A stretch of 64,000 nt of DNA from Rheum nobile (Eukaryota > Streptophyta > Magnoliopsida > Caryophyllales > Polygonaceae), in the NCBI GenBank assembly GCA_027886185.1, contig WOAB01000040.1, positions 9,610,001-9,674,000 on the forward strand, in the 5' to 3' direction. This document shows positions 58,714-64,000 of the stretch, in pieces. The first letter of the stretch is position 1. The number at the start of each line of letters is the position of its first letter. Below the pieces are notes generated by a model. It was not told the origin of the DNA and searched no databases. It saw only the letters and a program-made list of their open reading frames with translations. The position numbers were made by a program, and so were the translations under genes.

Positions 58714-58967
58714 TGAGAACTTTACTTTTAATGTCTACTATTTAGAAATACAGTGTTCTACGAGAGGACCAAACACATAGAAGACGACCAAAACATAGTA
58801 AGAGACAAGGTTCTAAGCAATGAAGTTATTTTTGTCTTAGGTAAATGTATTAATAGAGAAAATATTGTACAAAAGGTTACAACTGATAGAGTCAAGCGAG
58901 AGGGTGCGAAATTGGAAAGAAACAAACAAAATGCCAATACTTTAATGCAAGTATGCAAGCTGTAAGC

Positions 58968-59345
58968 TCATAATAGGCGCAAAAAGATACAAGAATTAAG
59001 CAACAAATTGGATGCAAAGAGCCAATAATCGATCACCTTGGTGGTTGTTAGTCTTGGCTTTAATAAAGTCCTTGACATGCCCCACGATTCTACTTGAGTA
59101 GGCTGCACATTGGGAGAGGCATTGCAAAATATAATCTTGTTGTGGCGCAGCCACACAAAGAAAATAAAGGAAGTGAGCATAATGTTTATCACTTTGAAGA
59201 TGAGTGAACACTTACTTTGGTGGAGATTGAGCCAATAGAACCAGTTAATGAGTGAATTGTGCCAGACATTTATGTTCAGCCAACAAAGGACACAACGTAA
59301 GACATAACGTGTAAAGCTACAACAAACACAAAGGTGATGTTTCAC
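58968..59345 (-). pseudogene. LINE reverse-transcriptase C-terminal relic
   Basis: A frame with VLCWLNINVWHNSLINWFYW and FIFFVWLRHNKIIF, the pattern of the zf-RVT tail of plant L1 elements (FIYIIWRERNRRIF-like). No RT core is left. Confidence 0.4.
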
Positions 59346-59389
59346 AACACCGAGATGTTAGCGTAACTAATACTTCGTTCCACTTCCTA

Positions 59390-60029
59390 CTAAAACTCGT
59401 TATCCTAAGGCAACATTATTCTTAAGCACACTATTGTATATAGCGCGATGTTGGTACCAACGCAGTATCACTAGAAACATCGTGCGAGCTGCGCGTGTCT
59501 CCTTATAAACGAGACGTTAGAGGTAGTGTACAATGTTAGTAACAGTGCGAGATGTTGGTAGCAACGCGCGATGCTAGAAGTTGTGCGCAATGTCGGTAGT
59601 AGCGTGTTGTTCATGTTACAAGGTTAATGGCAATACACCCTTCCACTTGTTTCATCTCCCCAACATGTGGCATTCATGCAAAGTTTTACCCATTGGGCAT
59701 GGGATAAAAGTGCATTAACAGAGCTGACATGTGTCAAACGGCCTCTGATACTCTCATATGTCTAGAAAAGGCAGAGAGAAAGGAGGGGGGAGGATCCTTT
59801 TTTCTAAAATTAAAAGAAGTAGGAGAAAGAGTGCTGATTCCAGTGGAGAACAAAGAAACTCTATAAGATCCACCAAGATACGGTTAGTCAATGGGTGGGA
59901 GGTGGGCAAAATCATCGAAACACATCTAAACTTTCTCTATCTTCAAATTCTACAAGTAATCAGAACAAGTTCTTCGATCTAGTTGTCACTTACAAAACTG
60001 AGAATCGTCATTGGCGCCGTCCGTGGGGA
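59390..60029 (+). repeat. Gypsy LTR fragment with PBS
   Basis: Position 60012-60029 reads TGGCGCCGTCCGTGGGGA right after a CA (60010), the arrangement at the end of a plant Gypsy 5' LTR. The LTR start was not found, and the interior is lost or replaced by the Cassandra-like copies. Confidence 0.4.
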
Positions 60030-60076
60030 GCCTATTCCCCTAAGATAACTTGATCGCCAGTATTTTGAAGGCATGG

Positions 60077-60597
60077 TGTATAAGGATCAAGGCCTTAGAA
60101 GCACTATCCTATGCCAACGTGGGAACTTCCCAGGAGGTCACCCATCATGGTACTACTCTCGTCCTAGCACGCTTAACTTCAGAGTTATTGTCCTCACTTG
60201 AACCTTGAAAAGGAAGAGCTCTTGTTGACATGGGTAGCACTCTAGTTCTTATAAAGGATTATAAATCTGGGATGTTACAATCACCCCCACTTAACACCTT
60301 GACGACCACGTCAAGGCCCAAAGACCGCCCTCTAGGTCGAGCGACTGTCCACCGGACCAAGCCCACTCATAGCCTAGAGTTGGCTCTGATACCATTTGTA
60401 AGGATCGAGGCCTTAGAAGTGTTGTCCCATGCCAACCTGGAAACTTCCCAAGAGTTCACACATCCTGGTACTACTCCCGTCTTAGCACGCTTAATTTCAG
60501 AGTTTTTTGTCCTTACTTAAACCCTGAAAAGGAAGAGGTCTTGTTGACATGGTAGAACTAGCGTGTGGCACTACGGACATAAGTCGGGGGTGTTATA
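60077..60597 (-). mobile_element. Cassandra-like TRIM with 5S rRNA-derived LTRs
   Basis: Minus strand. 5' LTR 60397-60597 (201 bp), PBS TGGTATCAGAGCCA (60381-60394), a short interior of about 117 bp ending in GTTAAGTGGGGGTGAT, 3' LTR 60077-60279 (203 bp). Each LTR contains a stretch like plant 5S rRNA (CTCTGAAGTTAAGCGTGCTA, GTAGTACCATGATGGGTGAC), covering the 5S A-box and C-box region. The element encodes nothing. No clear target duplication was found. Confidence 0.8.
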
Positions 60598-61059
60598 ATT
60601 ATGGTATCAGAGCCAACTCTAGGTTACGAGTGGAGTTGGCCTTGAGAGCAGTTGCTCGACCCAGAGGGCGGTCTTTGGGCCTTGATGAGGTCGTCAGGGA
60701 TTTAAGTGGGGGTGATTGTAACACCCCCAAACTTGGTTTATAATGATTAAAAGTGTTACTCATGTCAACAAGAGCTCTTCCTTTTCAGGGTTCAAATGAG
60801 GACAAAGAACTCTGAATTTAAGCGTGCTAGTGCGGAAGTAGTACCAGAATTGGTGACCTCTTAGGAAGTTCCCGGGTTGGCATGTGATGGTACTTCTAAG
60901 GCATGGGGCCTTACAAATGGTATCAAAGCCGACTCTGTGGTACGAGTGGACTTTGCCTTGAGGGTGGTCCCTCCACCCAGAGGGCGGTATTTGGGCCTTG
61001 ACGTGGTCATCAAGGGTTTAAGTGGGGGTGCTTGTAACATCTCAGATTTGTAATCCTTT
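60598..61059 (+). mobile_element. Cassandra-like TRIM copies, plus strand, partial
   Basis: PBS at 60602, interior, LTR 60717-60915 (199 bp) with 5S-like sequence, a second PBS TGGTATCAAAGCC (60918), a second interior and the first 27 bp of another LTR (61033-61059) cut by the CACTA element. No + strand LTR precedes the first PBS: the junction at 60597 abuts a minus-strand LTR instead. Confidence 0.75.
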
Positions 61060-61446
61060 CACTAGTGGAAAAAACCCTAGTAGAGGCGGGCATTTGGACA
61101 CTTATTGAGACGAACACCGTTCGCTTCAAATGAGGGGGCTGCAACAAGTGGGGACCCTTTTTGAGGCGGGCAATATACGCCTCTAAAAGCCACTTGTTGA
61201 GGCGGGCCTCTATAGGCCCGCCTCAACAAGTGCCTCACTATGGCGCCAAAGTGAGGCACTTTTAGAGGCGGGCCTATGTAGGCCCGCCTCTAAAAGTCCA
61301 CTTGTTGAGTCGGGCCTCTATATGCCCGCCTCAACAAGTGCCTCACTTTGGCGCCATAGTGAGGCACTTGTTGAGGCGGGCCTATAGAGGCCCGCCTCAA
61401 CAAGTGGCTTTTAGAGGCGGGTCTCCATAGACCCGCCTCTAAAAGT
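61060..61446. repeat. CACTA terminal and subterminal inverted repeats
   Basis: After the terminal CACTA repeat, GAGGCGGGC and its complement GCCCGCCTC alternate about every 20-40 bp. Arms such as CAACAAGTGCCTCACT and AGTGAGGCACTTGTTG also recur. CACTA subterminal repeats are the binding sites of the TNPA-type protein. Confidence 0.85.
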
Positions 61447-61621
61447 TATTTCAACAATTCGAGTACAACAACGCAACAGATTTATGATGCACCATACACA
61501 CATTAAATTTGCAGAATAGATTTCTGATTTTATTCACAGAATAATATACAACAACACAACAGATTTCACCAGAGTACAGTCAGGTTCTCAACAACAGTTT
61601 ACATGACAAGTACAAACAAGT
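61447..61621. other. CACTA 3' untranslated region
   Basis: AT-rich stretch between the peptidase stop codon and the subterminal repeats. Nothing else seen. Confidence 0.4.
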
Positions 61622-62927
61622 TCAATCCGATAATAAATACTTCGATGTAAAATACTGTGCCCATTGCTCACGAACAACATCCATTTCTTCATAAGTATAC
61701 GCTGTCTTCCTCTTAGGATATAGCTTCATAAAAAAACACAGAAATTATTGACACAAAACACAAATACTATCAATATATAGTTAGTTAAGTTACATACCTT
61801 ATCTAGTCGCTCATCAGAGTCCTCGAGTCCCGTGACTATCTCTAACATGAATTTCATGACATAATAGCCACACTCGGTTCCGCTGCTTTGTTGAGCGCAC
61901 TAATTACACAACATAAGGGGGCTGTCTTAGATACAAGGCCTTTGATTATAAATAAACAAACCTAAAGCGTTTAAAATGCTATATGTACCTCTATATTTCA
62001 GACTCTCAACGTCTTACGTTTTCCTATTGATTTATCGCACTTCCCACCTTGATACTTAAACACTTGAAATGCCCTAGAAAATCAACATAATATAGTCACG
62101 AAACTGATATTGTTAATATTCCAAAAAAAAACTAGTTCGTAAGCAAAATAACTTACAAATTCATGATTCCAGATGCATCAGTCGTTCTGTTGTCTGGACC
62201 TTTTAGAGAATCGAAAAGATAGACATGTGCTTTAAATAGGTCTATCACGTACAGAGTCCAATGATTGCTGCATCATTTAAACGTAAATTGATAAACATTA
62301 ATGATTGCTTAAAATACTAATTATATATGAAACTTATTGAAAACACTTACTCTTGATTATATGGGAGCAAAAACAATTTGGCACTGTTAGCATTGAACAC
62401 ACGTTGCAAGTAATTTGCTGGAACAGATGGATCGGCCTTGATTCTAGTGCTTGACACCATCTCAGGACAAATGAACCCAATTCGAGAATTTTCAAATGCA
62501 TATGTGTGATTGTCCAATAAATACCTGCACATTTAAAGAAAAAAAAAGATTAAGAATGATAGTTGAACAATTAAAGAAAAAACGATTAAGAATGATAGTT
62601 GACAATTAAAAGATAAAGACTGATAAAAACATTTACATCATGTAGACTTGAATCACAGAAATGTTTAAGCACGCCCCCTTAAGGAACTCTTCTACATCGG
62701 ATGCAGTGACGTATGTTTCTTGATCTGTCACATAATTCCAAACCGAGGCATCCAATGGGATGGGAGTACTATCATATATACCACCCGGCGCCGAAGACAT
62801 AACAAATTGCAACCACTTGCATGACTGGCCATGACCTTGAATTTCTTCGTTTTCTGCTTTCTTCCTTTTGGCGGCTGATTCTTCTGTTTTACGATCACAG
62901 CTACCAACCACCTCTTTGTTGGACTGA
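61622..62927 (-). pseudogene. CACTA Ulp1-like C48 cysteine peptidase gene, spliced
   Basis: Six exons can be placed by frame and splice consensus: about 62925-62637, 62524-62351, 62267-62157, 62073-61989, 61899-61798 and 61723-61622. The peptidase core shows DNHWTLYVID (His codon 62261-62263), YLFDSLKG (Asp codon 62210-62212) and CAQQSSGTECGYYV (Cys codon 61870-61872). The C-terminal EEMDVVREQWAQYF is typical of CACTA-linked copies. One exon has a TGA at 61998-62000 where Trp is likely expected. Upstream it may join a basic exon (63201-63121). CACTA elements carrying Ulp1 genes are known in plants, and the function in transposition is unclear. Confidence 0.78.
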
Positions 62928-63273
62928 GACTTAAGAGTTATTTTGACATGAAATTTCCAAACAATAATAATGAAGTAACATTTGTATTATTGAGCACAAA
63001 CAAGGAAGATTTAATATCATTTCTAATAACTATCCTGCCAAGGGCCTAAATTATGAATTCTATCCCGCCAAGGGCCTAAATTATGAATTTTATCCACCTT
63101 TTTAGAGAGAAATGACTTACCTTTGTATTTTTGGCGCTGTCATCCACCTTTTTAGAGAGAAATGACTTGGACTTCTTTGTTGGGTGTGGAGTAGTATAGT
63201 CCTATATATATTAGAATTATAGATGAGCAAGAGTGAGTAATGTGTACATTATTATTGAGCCTAGATTTCTTAC
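62928..63273 (-). other. CACTA introns and small basic exon
   Basis: 63201-63121 is a likely exon, Lys-rich (PHPTKKSKSFLSKK), with GT-AG borders. Two direct duplications lie nearby: about 28 bp at 63033/63062 (CCTAAATTATGAATT phrase) and about 26 bp at 63094/63142 (CCACCTTTTTAGAGAG phrase). Confidence 0.5.
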
Positions 63274-64000
63274 CTCGTCGTCTTCGAAAATCACTAAGCG
63301 GATCGGCCATTGCACGAAACTACCCTGAGCACCGCCTAAGTTAGTGAAACCATCACCCGTAGGCACCGGAAGAATATCATCATGATGTCCATCATAAACA
63401 AAATCAACTTGGACTTTGTAGTGATCAGGCTTCATCGGTGTAAAGTGTTGGGACAATATCACGTTTTTACCAATTACTCCCTCTCCTTCAAGCCTCCCTG
63501 CATGACGAGATTTTGGAAGACCTATTGGATGAAGCCTTGACAAAAACTCAGCTGCGTATTGAGATATCTCTTCATGAAGGACTCCATGAATGATACTACC
63601 CTTTGGATTCGCCCGATTCTTTGCTTTGTCCTTTAAACTGCCAAAAAATCTCTCAAAATGATACATCCATCTTAAATACACCGGACCACATAACTTGATT
63701 TCTCGAACCAAATGAACAATTAAGTGCACCATTATGTCAAAGAAAGATGACGGAAAGTACATTTCAAATCGACACAAAGTTTCAACAATATCAACGTGGA
63801 GAGCATCCAATATTTCCGGATCAATAACCTTAGCACATATGGAACTGAAAAACACGCACAGTTTTGTTATAACATGTCTCGCGTGTTTCGGCAATATCCC
63901 ACGAAGTGCGATCGGCAAGAAAACATTAATCAATACATGACAATCATGAGACTTCATACCAATCAACCGAAGGTCCGAAAGAGAAACTAGACGTTTTACA
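63274..64000 (-). CDS. CACTA transposase (TNP2-like), DUF4218 region, partial
   Basis: Open frame continuing beyond the right edge. The region has GMKSHDCHVLINVFLPIALR, then CAKVIDPEILDAL, then ETLCRFEMYFPSSFFDIMVH and KLCGPVYLRWMYHFERF. These are strongly diagnostic of the DUF4218 part of plant EnSpm transposases. No stop in the visible 240 codons. It ends at a splice donor (GTAAG) after EDDE at 63274. The catalytic core lies upstream outside the window, so activity cannot be judged. Confidence 0.92.

Larger units (their letters stand above)
61060..64000 (-). mobile_element. CACTA (EnSpm) DNA transposon, one end
   Basis: Begins CACTAGTGGAAAAAACCCTA, a typical CACTA terminal repeat. The 3 bp before it are ttt, a candidate target duplication side. 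The next 380 bp hold subterminal inverted repeats. The genes run on the minus strand toward this terminus: the DUF4218 part of the transposase and a C48 peptidase gene. The other end is beyond the window. Confidence 0.9.

Noticed and set aside
60100..60200. 5S rRNA gene
   Set aside because: Only part of 5S is present, diverged, and placed inside a 200-bp LTR with a PBS. It fits a Cassandra-like element, not a 5S array.
1..64000. A single-copy host gene
   Set aside because: Every convincing coding stretch belongs to a transposable-element family or to the DUF1985/Ulp1 type usually carried by transposons. The one unknown ORF (33699-34127) is too damaged to call a host gene.

Overview
The window is nuclear DNA of a flowering plant, probably a eudicot. 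It is a dense pile of nested transposable elements with no convincing single-copy host gene. The evidence is plant-specific LTR-retrotransposon lineages (Tat, Athila-like, a Tekay-type chromovirus, a SIRE-type Copia), DUF1985/Ulp1-type genes, a 5S-derived Cassandra-like miniature element and a CACTA element. Nothing in it is bacterial. Most coding regions carry stops or frameshifts, as expected of aged heterochromatic repeats. I cannot name the species.

Layout, left to right. 1-16459: a Tat-lineage Gypsy element (TAT-1, + strand) whose 5' LTR starts upstream of the window. It has gag-protease, RT, two RNase H domains, integrase and an antisense coiled-coil ORF. It is split between protease and RT by an Athila-like non-autonomous element (E2, minus strand, 2722-9620) that carries gag and protease only. 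16460-33109: a Tekay-type chromovirus (minus strand) with a chromodomain, most of its integrase core missing, and an unusual extra acidic/coiled-coil ORF between PBS and gag. TAT-1 sits inside its 3' LTR. A second Athila-like non-autonomous element (E3, + strand, 21969-28957, perfect 5-bp target duplication) sits inside its gag. 33110-34779: unassigned DNA with one unknown broken ORF and a duplicated TATA-containing segment. 34780-49312: a DUF1985 plus Ulp1-type cysteine peptidase gene (gene A, minus strand), interrupted in an exon by a 10.5-kb SIRE-like Copia element (37202-47752, + strand, perfect target duplication). 50036-55130: a paralogous gene B, interrupted by a solo LTR (51057-52462, perfect target duplication). 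55131-60076: relic DNA with a shrunken Copia relic, a LINE relic and a Gypsy LTR fragment. 60077-61059: Cassandra-like 5S-bearing miniature elements in opposing orientations. 61060-64000: one end of a CACTA element carrying an Ulp1-like peptidase gene and the DUF4218 part of its transposase, running off the right edge.

Nesting gives relative ages. The Tekay element is older than TAT-1 and E3, and TAT-1 is older than E2. Gene A is older than the Copia, and the Cassandra-like copies are older than the CACTA. Four observations stand out. First, E2 and E3 share a roughly 600-bp 3' domain with two polypurine tracts flanking nested hairpins with GNRA-type tetraloops. Second, short GC-rich inverted-repeat modules recur in four different LTR families, inside gag reading frames as well as LTRs, and change copy number between sister LTRs. 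Third, the Tekay element has an extra 5' ORF. Fourth, two DUF1985/Ulp1 genes have non-coding DNA that looks rich in a TGACA-type motif, which invites comparison with the self-recognising anti-silencing systems of VANDAL-type Mutator-like elements.
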